DNA from: DATHXC01 sp041662005
GTDB lineage: Bacteria; Pseudomonadota; Gammaproteobacteria; Burkholderiales; Methylophilaceae
Reading direction: 5' to 3'
NCBI GenBank assembly: GCA_041662005.1
Contig: JBAZTJ010000015.1
Span: 1 to 31,784 of the forward strand
Length of the DNA stretch: 31,784 nt
Shown here: positions 16,107 through 23,996 of the stretch, piece by piece
Position numbering within the stretch: position 1 is the stretch's first letter
Layout: each line of letters opens with the position of its first letter
Position numbers and translations under genes: made by a program
The notes under the pieces: generated by a model
Databases searched by the model: none
Seen by the model: only the letters and a program-made list of their open reading frames with translations
Told to the model about the DNA's origin: nothing

Positions 16107-17825
16107 TTACACCTTGCTGACCAAGACATCTTCCATTAAAAGATACTCTAAATCACAGCCATAAAACATATTTAGGGCATCAGTAGGGCTGCATATCATG
16201 GGCTCACCGCGGCGATTGAGTGAGGTATTCAGCACCACTGGCACGCCACGCAAGCGCTCCAGCTCTTCGATCAACGCATAATAGCGCGGGTTGGTGGCTT
16301 GGGTGACTACCTGCGCACGCGCAGTGCCATCCTCATGCACAACCTCAGGAATTCGCGGCTTCCAATGTTCTGCAACATCAAAAGTGAAGGTCATATAAGG
16401 GGCTGGATGGCTGGTTTGCAGGATGTCTTCTGCCACCCTATCCAGCATGGATGGGCAGAATGGACGCCAGCGTTCGCGATATTTGATCTGCGCATTAATG
16501 CGATCGGCTACGCCCGGATGACTAGGGTCTCCCAGAATGCTGCGGCAACCCAGGGAGCGCGGACCAAATTCCATGCGTCCCTGAAACCAGGCCAGCGGAT
16601 TACCGGCAGCCAGCAACTCAGCGCCTTTCACCGGGGCATTTTCTACGCGTGTAAATTTTGGCTTGGCAGGATGCGCCTCGCAGGCCGCAATGCACTCTTC
16701 CGTGGTAAACGATGGGCCAAGATAGGCATGTTGCATGGCCTCGACTTGCTCACCCATTTCTGCCGCAACAAAGCTTGCTGCGCCCAATGCAGTACCCGCA
16801 TCACCCGATGCCGGTTGCACAAACAGCTCCTTCACTCCCGGCATGGCAATGATGCGCTGGTTCAACTTGACGTTAAGTGCGACCCCGCCAGCCATGGCAA
16901 TACGCCCTGTTTCGCGAATGATATCGCCGACATAGTAGTCAATCATCTTCAGCGCGACATCTTCCAGCAAAGCCTGCACCGATGCGGCATAGTGAATGTA
17001 AGGATCGTCGATTTCATCGCCCTCGCGCTTAGGTCCAAGCCATTCGATCAGCTCCGGCGTAAAGTAATACCCTTTGCCATTCTCCTTGTAGCGACGCAAG
17101 CCCACCACATTCACCAACTCAGTGTTCACACGCAAGTCGCCATCTTCAAAGGTGACCAGGCGCGACAAGTCATATTTGCTGGCATCACCGTAAGGCGCCA
17201 TGCCCATCACCTTGAACTCGCCATCCAGCATCTCGAAGCCAAGATATTCTGTAATGGCCCCATACATGCCGCCCAGCGAATCAGGGTCGTAGAATTCCTT
17301 GATCTTGTGTATCTTGCCGTTTTCGCCATAACCAAAGAAGGTGGTGGCATATTCGCCTTTGCCGTCAATGCCGACAATCGCCGTTTTTTCCTTGAAACCG
17401 CTCAAATGATAGGCACTACTGGCGTGCGATAAATGATGCTCTACCGGCACATATTTGGCATTGCTCAGTCCCAACTCCGCCATTAACGCCAGCGCCTTGT
17501 CGCGGTTGCGGCGGTAGCGACGATTACCATTGAAAATGGCATCCAGCGCACGGTCCGGTGCATACCAGTGGCGCTTGGCGTAATGCCAGCGCGCAGTCGA
17601 AGTTAAAGGAATTTCACCATAAGGAAATGCCACAATATCGACCTGCTCAGGCCGGATACCGGCTTCTTTCAGGCAATATTTGGCAGCCTCAAGCGGGAAC
17701 TTGTTCTTGGCGTGCTTATCGCGGATAAAGCGCTCCTCTTCTGCTGCTGCGACAATCTTGCCATCCACCAGAATAGCGGCAGAAGGGTCATGCCCCAAGG
17801 CACCGGATAAACCTAAAATAATCAT
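16107..17825 (-). CDS. Carbamoyltransferase (NodU/CmcH family), probably LPS core
   Basis: Transfers a carbamoyl group from carbamoyl phosphate via a carbamoyl-adenylate. It has 572 residues. The N-terminal kinase-like fold starts MIILGLSGALGHDPSAAILV, with AAEEERFIRDKH and EHHLSHASSAYHLSGF, whose histidines bind metal in this family. GGVALNVKLNQRI follows. The C-terminal YrdC-like-associated part has GRMEFGPRSLGCRSILGDP and RWRPFCPSML. It sits 27 bases after the kinase-like gene and ends the waaG-waaP operon. In Pseudomonas aeruginosa a carbamoyltransferase gene follows the waa kinases and heptose is carbamoylated; the same job here is inferred from position. Confidence 0.88.
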   Translation of the reverse strand: MIILGLSGALGHDPSAAILVDGKIVAAAEEERFIRDKHAKNKFPLEAAKYCLKEAGIRPEQVDIVAFPYGEIPLTSTARWHYAKRHWYAPDRALDAIFNGNRRYRRNRDKALALMAELGLSNAKYVPVEHHLSHASSAYHLSGFKEKTAIVGIDGKGEYATTFFGYGENGKIHKIKEFYDPDSLGGMYGAITEYLGFEMLDGEFKVMGMAPYGDASKYDLSRLVTFEDGDLRVNTELVNVVGLRRYKENGKGYYFTPELIEWLGPKREGDEIDDPYIHYAASVQALLEDVALKMIDYYVGDIIRETGRIAMAGGVALNVKLNQRIIAMPGVKELFVQPASGDAGTALGAASFVAAEMGEQVEAMQHAYLGPSFTTEECIAACEAHPAKPKFTRVENAPVKGAELLAAGNPLAWFQGRMEFGPRSLGCRSILGDPSHPGVADRINAQIKYRERWRPFCPSMLDRVAEDILQTSHPAPYMTFTFDVAEHWKPRIPEVVHEDGTARAQVVTQATNPRYYALIEELERLRGVPVVLNTSLNRRGEPMICSPTDALNMFYGCDLEYLLMEDVLVSKV

Positions 17826-17852
17826 ACTTTTTTCGCTTTACTCAAATTCGCG

Positions 17853-18770
17853 TTACTTAATCATCATGCCAGCTTGCTCAAGCAGGCTGGTATCTTCATA
17901 TACTTGGCTAAAAGCGGCTAGCAACAACTGCTGTGTTGCTGAGCATTGCGGCCAGTTTCTTAAAAACCTTTTCAGGTCACGCACATGGCCTTGCTCAAAA
18001 AACCACAGGCAACGATGTTGCCTGAGACTGTCCAGATCGATCAGCACAGGCCTGTTTTCAACCATCTTGATATTACTGGCCTTGAAATCACCATGTGAAA
18101 TCATCAGCAACTTCAGTTGGTAAAACAGCCGGGCGATGCTTGCTGCTGCGATTTCCTTTTGTGCTAAAGTAATGTCCGTGTCTGCAAAAAACTGTGCGAC
18201 ATCCGGGGCATCCACATACTCTGCGAGAAAATAGGATTGCCGCCTGATAATGCCTATGCGCTTTTCATACAAAGCGACTGGCGCAGCTGTCGCTATCCCA
18301 AGAATCATCAGCCTATGTGCATTTGCCCATGAAGCGGCAGCACGCGTCTGGCGAAATGCCCGGCTCAAACCATGCCCTATACTTTTGATATTGTACCGCT
18401 TGACGACCACTTTTCGCGCATCGACTTGCGCAAGGCTGACAGTACAGGTGTTACCGCTCTTTATTCGCTGGGCTGTATCAGCGTTTAACAATGCATCCGG
18501 TTTTTGTAGCGCCTGCACCAAACCTGTGGAAAGAAATGGTCGGGCAATCGCCACAAAATCCCCATGTACTTTCTCAATATGTACATCAGAGCAGCGACGA
18601 AACACCTTTTCATCGGCGTATTTTTTTGCCATAACAAGACGATGGCTCGCTACCAGGCGATGCATCTTGTCCAGGCCGGGAGTGTTCTGCCAGCCTCTCA
18701 CAGCGGCATACTCCGCAAGCAGTTGCGGTAACCAGGCAACTACGTCGACCACATCAAACTTGGATATCAG
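17853..18770 (-). CDS. Kinase-like protein, C-terminal part of a probable gene split by a gap
   Basis: This frame is open back to the gap at 18771, reading LISKFDVVDVVAWLPQLLAE, so a GTG at 18752 is not needed as a start. It contains a protein-kinase-like fold of the LPS kinase (WaaP/InaA-like) type: KVVVKRY as a possible ATP lysine, HGDFKASNIK as the catalytic loop with Asp and Asn, and PVLIDLDSLRQHR as the metal-binding Asp segment. The part across the gap at 18781-19336 ends KQRQALLNLA and continues naturally into it. I read the two as one protein of about 494 residues with two kinase-like domains, resembling the last kinase-like gene before the carbamoyltransferase in P. aeruginosa. Its substrate is probably LPS heptose, by context only. 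Confidence 0.75.
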   Translation of the reverse strand: MISKFDVVDVVAWLPQLLAEYAAVRGWQNTPGLDKMHRLVASHRLVMAKKYADEKVFRRCSDVHIEKVHGDFVAIARPFLSTGLVQALQKPDALLNADTAQRIKSGNTCTVSLAQVDARKVVVKRYNIKSIGHGLSRAFRQTRAAASWANAHRLMILGIATAAPVALYEKRIGIIRRQSYFLAEYVDAPDVAQFFADTDITLAQKEIAAASIARLFYQLKLLMISHGDFKASNIKMVENRPVLIDLDSLRQHRCLWFFEQGHVRDLKRFLRNWPQCSATQQLLLAAFSQVYEDTSLLEQAGMMIK

Positions 18771-18780
18771 NNNNNNNNNN
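18771..18780. other. Assembly gap (10 N) inside the tandem kinase-like gene
   Basis: Ten undetermined bases. With exactly ten, the upstream frame meets TGA at 18767-18769. With 8 or 11 bases, the two parts would be one open frame. Confidence 0.97.
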
Positions 18781-19336
18781 GCGCCAGATTCAGTAATGCC
18801 TGACGCTGTTTGAATATCACCAGAGCTGGCTGAATGCCATCCCCATCCAGCGTGTAAATCTGGTTATCCTGCAGCAGAAAATTCTTGAGGTACAAATCCC
18901 CCTGGATCAACCCTGAGCGATGATGTGCTGCAACTTCTGCAACCAGCTGACAGGCTAGGTGCAAGCGCGCGGCCTGATCTGAGTCCAGCAACTGCATGGA
19001 TTGTTCTGCATTCACCGCGCCCACAACTTCTGCAAACAGCAAGACCTGCGCATGGCTATCCTGGCTAGTGCCATGAAAGAGCAGTGACGGTGTACGTATG
19101 CCTGCCTGAACTAACATCTGCACGCCAGCCATATCGCGCCTGGCATATCGTGCTGACTGCGCCCCGATAAATAATTTCGCATAGACGGCCTGGCCGTTCC
19201 ATAAACCTCTGCACACCAGGCGCTTATTGGGGACTCGCCGCACAATCTCTATGCAATCGAATACCGAGCCACCACTCAACTGCAAACTGAAGGTGCCACT
19301 CTCGCCGCACGTAAGTTGCTGCAAGCTTGCACTCAT
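18781..19336 (-). CDS. Kinase-like protein, N-terminal part of the gap-split gene
   Basis: The start is the ATG at 19336, which overlaps the stop of the GT39 gene by four bases (ATGA). An earlier in-frame start at 19396 would lie deep inside that gene. The part has about 185 residues before the gap. RLVCRGLWNGQAVYAKLF gives a possible ATP-binding lysine, LIQGDLYLKNFLLQD is a catalytic loop (GDLxxxN), and TLDGDGIQPA is the metal-binding segment, so a complete kinase-like core is present before the gap. It then runs into the part at 17853-18770. It is cotranscribed with waaG, waaP and the GT39. Function as a heptose kinase or helper is inferred from neighbours. Confidence 0.75.
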
Positions 19337-20847
19337 GGCTGGAGTGTCAGTTTCCATAGCGTTAGTTGACCTTCGGCACTGACAGCCTGTGCGCACACAC
19401 CTGCGATCTCAGGCATCTTCTTGGCAATTAACATGACTTCCGGCTGCCGGCTCAGCAGTTTGAGAATGGCGTCCGCCTTTAAAGGCGGAATCACACGCCC
19501 TGCATAATAGGAAATGGCGCCATCAGATGGCACACCTTGATATAGCGCATCGAGAGACTTATACCTGGCCATCATTAGTGGCGCATCTGTCTTTTCGGCA
19601 TCGCTGGCCAGATTAATTTCCCCGTACACATAGGCCAAGGCCGTCAGTCCTGCCACCATCAAAATCGGAGTGCTTGGCATATTCAAGGCAAACATGCGTC
19701 GCAACGCAAATGCCAGCAAGATCAGAGCCGCTAGCGACAGGCTCTGCCAGTCAAATGCGCTGTGTTTATGCCAGACATATGCCAACACCCCTAGTAAAAC
19801 CACGCAGAACAGATAAAGCACAACCCGGTTAAACCTGGCAAAACCATGCCTGGCCAGCTCAAGGTAATGTCCCAGCAATATTGCCACCGGCGGCGCGAAT
19901 AACAAGGCATATTGCACTTGTTTATTCACGGTAAAAGTCAACAAGGCAAATACGACGGCTAGCCACACCAAGCCGTACTGCACCATGGTCGGCAGAGGGC
20001 GACTCTTATAAGCCCAGATGCCGGCCGGGATCAGCAGCAGCCCCCATGGCGCATAGAAATCGAAGATATGCACCATATACCACCACAAAGGCTTGGCATG
20101 CGTACCCGAGATAAACGTCTCATCGACCTGTTTGCTCATGAACTGTTGGGCAATCTCGGGCAACTGCCACAGTATCCAGCCATACCAGCCGAAAGCCACC
20201 ACGGCAAACAACAGCAAACCCAATGGGCTCCAGGCCGACTTCAAAGCCGATTGCCGCTTCAGCAGCAAGGCAGCAGCAACCACCGTCAGTAGCGGGATAG
20301 CAATGCCCGCCGGCCCCTTGGTGAGGAAACCCAAGCCTATTGCCAGATAAAAAAGCAGCACCTTGCATTTTGTCGCCTGGCCTTGCAGTATCTGGTATCC
20401 ATAAAAGCACGCCGCCGTGATAAAAAACATCAGGGTGGCATCAGCCTCACCGCTACGTGAGTAGCGCAAGCCGATAAAAGTAGTGACCAGTATCAGTGCT
20501 CCATTGGCGGCAGCTGGCAGGCTGGTGGTTCGGCTTACCCAGACAAACAGCAATACCGCGGTGAGCGCACTGAAAATGATCGAAGGGACGCGCGCAGCAG
20601 CCTCGCTCACTCCAAACACCTTATAGCTGGCGGCTGTCAGCCAGTATGGCAAGGGCGGTTTTTGCAAGCGCAGCTCACCGTTGTATCTAGGTACGATCCA
20701 GTCGCCGCTCACCAGCATTTCACGGGAGGTTTCAGCGATGCGGACTTCCTGTATTTTGTAAACCGGCCGGTTGCCGAGACCGACATACAAGGCTGGAATC
20801 AACACGAGCAGAACAAGCAGCAACACTTTAAAGTTTTTTGTGATCAA
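19333..20847 (-). CDS. ArnT-like glycosyltransferase family 39 membrane protein, second copy
   Basis: A polytopic inner-membrane glycosyltransferase with about twelve hydrophobic helices. It has the family loop motifs EVRIAETSREMLVSGDW and GELRLQKPPLPYWL, TKGPAGIAIPLL, and TFTVNKQVQYALLFAPP. I chose the TTG at 20847 (504 residues): it lies four bases after the waaP stop, has GGAAAG upstream, and begins just before the first membrane helix. The frame also opens at 20955, but that adds 36 charged residues that overlap waaP. It overlaps the following kinase-like gene by four bases. Position inside the core operon suggests it adds a carrier-linked sugar to core or lipid A. No dedicated ArnC partner is adjacent; the one at 11842 may serve both. 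Confidence 0.83.
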   Translation of the reverse strand: MITKNFKVLLLVLLVLIPALYVGLGNRPVYKIQEVRIAETSREMLVSGDWIVPRYNGELRLQKPPLPYWLTAASYKVFGVSEAAARVPSIIFSALTAVLLFVWVSRTTSLPAAANGALILVTTFIGLRYSRSGEADATLMFFITAACFYGYQILQGQATKCKVLLFYLAIGLGFLTKGPAGIAIPLLTVVAAALLLKRQSALKSAWSPLGLLLFAVVAFGWYGWILWQLPEIAQQFMSKQVDETFISGTHAKPLWWYMVHIFDFYAPWGLLLIPAGIWAYKSRPLPTMVQYGLVWLAVVFALLTFTVNKQVQYALLFAPPVAILLGHYLELARHGFARFNRVVLYLFCVVLLGVLAYVWHKHSAFDWQSLSLAALILLAFALRRMFALNMPSTPILMVAGLTALAYVYGEINLASDAEKTDAPLMMARYKSLDALYQGVPSDGAISYYAGRVIPPLKADAILKLLSRQPEVMLIAKKMPEIAGVCAQAVSAEGQLTLWKLTLQP

Positions 20848-20851
20848 CAGA

Positions 20852-21685
20852 CTATCTTTCCATCGGAAGTTCTTGGGGCATGACTTTATGAAACTTGAGG
20901 TAAAGCTGTTGGGCGCGTATCGACACCTTTTGCCAGAAGTCTCGTTCAGACGCAAAAGTCGTGGCCAACGGCTGCTGACGGTAAGCCCGTAAAAACCTCA
21001 GGTAATCGCGACGCGTTAATCCAATATCCATCGCAGAAAAATACAATGCCGCCATGTCTTTCATGCGAGCACTGGATTGAATCTGGCTACGCATGCCGAC
21101 ACGATGCAAATCGATCAGGTACAGGTAAACTTCGCCGGTAGCCAGGCGCTTCTTATCCAGGCAAAAATGGCAGATATAGAAATCGCGATGGTTCATGCCG
21201 TTGTCATGCAGCGTGCGTGCAATACTGGCAACCGCCATAATGAGCTGGCGTTTGAATCTGGCATCTGGCGGATTGTTCGGCCAGTCCGCACATAAAGTCT
21301 CCAGTGAGACAATATCGCCCAAATCCTGGGTGAGTACAAAAGACTCTATCGCTGCCGGACTGCATCCACGCTCGCCGTAGGCCACTAGTGGCGTGGTCGG
21401 TATGCCGATTGCGTTGAGCTTCTGTATGGCCTGCCATTCAGTCCTGGCACTGACGATGGGCGACTTCAGACTCAACAGGTTTTTGATTATCTCAGCCCAG
21501 CCCACCCCGAAATGTTGCTTGATAAAGTAACTTTCCCCGCCCAGGCTGACCTGTATGGTGCGTCGCCCCGGAACATCGCGAAAGGCTTCCCCTTGCATCG
21601 CCATCAACTGATCAAATAGCCGCACCCCACCTAACAACTTCATTAAAGGCTGGGGGACATGGAGTAGTTCGCGAGTCTTAATCAT
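20852..21685 (-). CDS. waaP: LPS core heptose(I) kinase
   Basis: Phosphorylates heptose I of the LPS inner core at the cytoplasmic face, using ATP. It has 277 residues, close to the 265-268 of enterobacterial and Pseudomonas WaaP. GGESYFIKQHFGVGWAEIIK holds the ATP-binding lysine, SARTEWQAIQKL the conserved glutamate, and GMNHRDFYICHFCLD the catalytic HRD (D168). LYLIDLHRVGMR supplies the metal-binding Asp. It starts inside the end of waaG (8-base overlap), so the two are translationally coupled. The GT39 follows four bases after its stop. Heptose phosphates are known to be important for outer-membrane stability in other bacteria. Confidence 0.94.
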   Translation of the reverse strand: MIKTRELLHVPQPLMKLLGGVRLFDQLMAMQGEAFRDVPGRRTIQVSLGGESYFIKQHFGVGWAEIIKNLLSLKSPIVSARTEWQAIQKLNAIGIPTTPLVAYGERGCSPAAIESFVLTQDLGDIVSLETLCADWPNNPPDARFKRQLIMAVASIARTLHDNGMNHRDFYICHFCLDKKRLATGEVYLYLIDLHRVGMRSQIQSSARMKDMAALYFSAMDIGLTRRDYLRFLRAYRQQPLATTFASERDFWQKVSIRAQQLYLKFHKVMPQELPMER

Positions 21686-22831
21686 TCAGGTTGTGACCAT
21701 CCTGGGTATGCCGGCCTGTTTTCTGGCGAGCCAACGCCGTCAGGATATTGGCTTCTGCGCTACCATCATTGGCCCTCATGAGTTGCTGGGCATAGGCAAT
21801 GCCGTTTTGGCTCCAGGCATCTCTCTGCTGAGTGGCCACCATTTCGTAGAAAAGCGCATCAAAAGCCGCTTGGCTAAAAGGTGCATCTGCTACACGCCCG
21901 GCATCAGCCTCTTTGATATGGTAGGCGTAGCCGCAAGTTGCCGTCGCCAGCACAGGCAAGCCGCTAGCCAGGGCTTCAAGCAGCACAAGCCCTGTATTTT
22001 CACGATAGGCGGGATGCACATAAACATCGGCGCCCTGCATTAGCTGCGGGATATCAGAACGGCCTGTTGATATATGCAGGTGTTTACCAACACCCAGTTT
22101 TTCTGCCAGTTTATTAAAAGGCTTGGGGTTGTCCTGTCCCACCGCAACCAGCCGGACATTGGGCAAAACANNNNNNNNNNNNNNNNNNTGCTTTAATGGC
22201 TCTATCCAGGCCCTTCATGTAAAAACCCGAGCCTACCAGCAGAAAAACAAAATCCTGGGCCGCAAAGTTGAAAGCGTTTCGCAGGTAACTGCGCATTTCA
22301 CTCCGACCTTGAAGCGCCAGTCGCTCACTAGAAAGATACGGCGGGATAAAGTGAAAATATTGTTCTGGGGTTTGATACCATTTCTGGAAATCCAGCTTTT
22401 CCTGATTGGATAACAGCAATATGCTGCAATTGGATCCGGCAGAAAAAATCGCCTGTTCACACTGCTGAAACCAGCGATACCTGGGAGTCAACCGGTACAG
22501 GAAATTACGCTGCACATGGGCACGCTCGATAAAACAGGGATCAGCCGCAAAATAGGCATCCAGCCCTTTCGCACGATTAAACCCCACCACCAAATCACAG
22601 GCCTCGCCTGTATGCTTGANNNNNNNNNNGTTGGTAACGCTGGTAATTGATCCAGCCTGGGGTGGGTAGCACATGTACCCGTATTCCCTGCTCCGGCATA
22701 TCGCCTTCCCAGGAAATAGCAAAAATCTCAACGGTATGCCCCAACTTCACCAGTTCGCGGGCAATACGTAACATGTCTCGTTGCATACCGCCAAAAGGGA
22801 AATACTTGAAAATGAGGAACGCGAATCTCAA
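21678..22831 (-). CDS. waaG: LPS core glucosyltransferase I (WaaG), interrupted by two assembly gaps
   Basis: Adds the first hexose (glucose in enterobacteria) to heptose II; a GT4 enzyme. Three open pieces in different frames together match the whole of WaaG in order. The pieces are FLIFKYFPFGGMQRDMLRI with SWEGDMP, then VGFNRAKGLDAYFAADPCF, FLYRLTPRYRWF and GSGFYMKGLDRAI, then VAVGQDNPKPFNKLAEKLGV, HPAYRENTGLVLLEALASGL and TCGYAYHI. The span allows about 384 residues; E. coli WaaG has 374. N runs at 22620-22629 and 22171-22188 sit exactly at the frame changes, so I read this as one intact gene with gaps of wrong length. The start is a TTG at 22831, aligned with the family N-terminus and preceded by an in-frame stop two codons up. 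It is divergent from waaC. Confidence 0.9.
22171..22188. other. Assembly gap (18 N) in waaG
   Basis: Eighteen undetermined bases between GLDRAIKA and VLPNVRLVAVGQ. Comparison with E. coli WaaG suggests about seven residues here, so about 20 bases, which would restore the frame. Confidence 0.97.
22620..22629. other. Assembly gap (10 N) in waaG
   Basis: Ten undetermined bases between INYQRYQ and KHTGEACDLVVGFN. Comparison with E. coli WaaG suggests about eight residues are missing, so ten is probably a placeholder. Confidence 0.97.
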
Positions 22832-22884
22832 CGGCGGTCACCGACGGTTAAGTAAAGTGGCAATTGTATGCGAAAATGGCAGTT

Positions 22885-23859
22885 ATGCCTCGTATCCTCC
22901 TTGTAAAAACCTCGTCCATGGGCGATGTCATCCACAACCTGCCTGTCATTGCCGACATTCGCGCACATTATCCAAGTGCTGTTTTCGATTGGGTTGTTGA
23001 AGAAAGTTTTGCCGAAATCCCCAGGCTACACCATGATGTTAGCCAGGTGATTCCTGTCGCCATACGGCGCTGGCGCAAACATTTGCTGAGCAGGAAAACC
23101 TGGCAGGACATGGCCGCATTCAGAACGCAATTACGCAGTCAGAATTACGACTACATCCTGGATACGCAAGGCTTAATCAAGAGTGCCATGATCAGTAGGC
23201 TGGCTAACGGCAAGCGCTATGGACAGGATGCCCAGTCCGCGCGCGAACCCCTGGCTGCACGCCTGTATCAGCATAGCTACTTCAGCGCTCGCAACCAGCA
23301 CGCCGTGCTAAGAAACCGCGAGCTGTCAGCGTTAGCACTAGGTTATCCAGTGCCCACCACTGCGCCGGATTACGGTCTGGACGCGGATAGGCTGGCTACC
23401 GACACGCAAACCAACACCACATTACCGCAAGCTTATGTGGTGGGTTTGCATGCCACCAGCCGTGATTCAAAATTGTGGCCGGTGCCACACTGGATTGCCC
23501 TGGGTGAGTACTTGTCGCAACACGAACTCACATTACTGCTGCCTTGGGCCACCGAAGCTGAACTTGACCGCGCAAAAGCTATTGCCAAAAAAGTACCCGA
23601 TTGCATGATCCTGCCCAAGCTCGGCTTGACCAAGCTTGCTGCTATTATCGCTCGCGCAAAAGCGGCAGTGGGGGTTGATACCGGGCTGGCGCATCTGGCC
23701 GTTGCACTTAAGCGTCCAACTATTGCCATTTATACCGATACTGATCCCAGCCTCACCGGCATTTATCCTGGAAAAAACAGCATCGCCCTCAATATTGGCG
23801 GCAAATCGCAATCCCCCTCCCCGCACGAAGTCATCACCGCACTGTCGCCCTTGATTTAA
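22885..23859 (+). CDS. waaC: ADP-heptose:LPS heptosyltransferase I
   Basis: Adds the first L,D-heptose to Kdo of lipid A-Kdo2; a GT9 enzyme. The N-terminus PRILLVKTSSMGDVIHNLP carries the SMGD signature that separates WaaC from WaaF. FDWVVEESFAEIPRLH and VIPVAIRRWRK are near-universal in WaaC. LHATSRDSKLWPVPHWIALG and AAVGVDTGLAHLAVALKRPTIAIY form the donor site, and the last conserved segment is DPSLTGIYPGKN. The frame is open back to a TTG at 22864 with another ATG at 22876; I chose the ATG at 22885 because it matches the family N-terminus (324 residues). It is divergent from waaG, with a short shared upstream region. Confidence 0.95.
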   Translation: MPRILLVKTSSMGDVIHNLPVIADIRAHYPSAVFDWVVEESFAEIPRLHHDVSQVIPVAIRRWRKHLLSRKTWQDMAAFRTQLRSQNYDYILDTQGLIKSAMISRLANGKRYGQDAQSAREPLAARLYQHSYFSARNQHAVLRNRELSALALGYPVPTTAPDYGLDADRLATDTQTNTTLPQAYVVGLHATSRDSKLWPVPHWIALGEYLSQHELTLLLPWATEAELDRAKAIAKKVPDCMILPKLGLTKLAAIIARAKAAVGVDTGLAHLAVALKRPTIAIYTDTDPSLTGIYPGKNSIALNIGGKSQSPSPHEVITALSPLI

Positions 23860-23902
23860 TAGCTGATTAGCTTAGATAACCCACAAAATTTTTCTGTTTG
23901 GG

Positions 23903-23930
23903 CTTGAAATGGCAAAAGTCATCCCCATTA
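23903..23930 (+). promoter_or_regulatory. Sigma-32 (RpoH) promoter of grpE
   Basis: CTTGAAA (23903-23909), 13 bases, then CCCCATTA (23923-23930). This is almost the textbook RpoH consensus (CTTGAAA and CCCCATnT). It lies 66 bases before the chosen grpE ATG. No CIRCE repeat for HrcA is seen, so heat control here is probably by sigma-32 alone. Confidence 0.85.
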
Positions 23931-23996
23931 CTTTTTTAACGTTTTGTTAAATCAAAAATTACCTAATCAAGCTAACACTTAATGAAGGACAACCCC

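Noticed and set aside
16299..17432. A 377-residue open frame on the + strand
   Set aside because: It lies entirely antisense to the clear carbamoyltransferase gene, shows no recognisable domain and has the composition of a complement-strand shadow.
20848..20955. Longer N-terminus for the second GT39 protein
   Set aside because: The extra 36 residues are polar, overlap waaP and lie ahead of the natural signal-anchor helix.
21678..22831. waaG as a true pseudogene with frameshifts
   Set aside because: Both frame changes coincide exactly with N runs, and the three pieces match WaaG in order without internal stops.
23860..23996. CIRCE (HrcA) operator before grpE
   Set aside because: The TTAGCACTC-N9-GAGTGCTAA palindrome is not present; a sigma-32 promoter explains the region.
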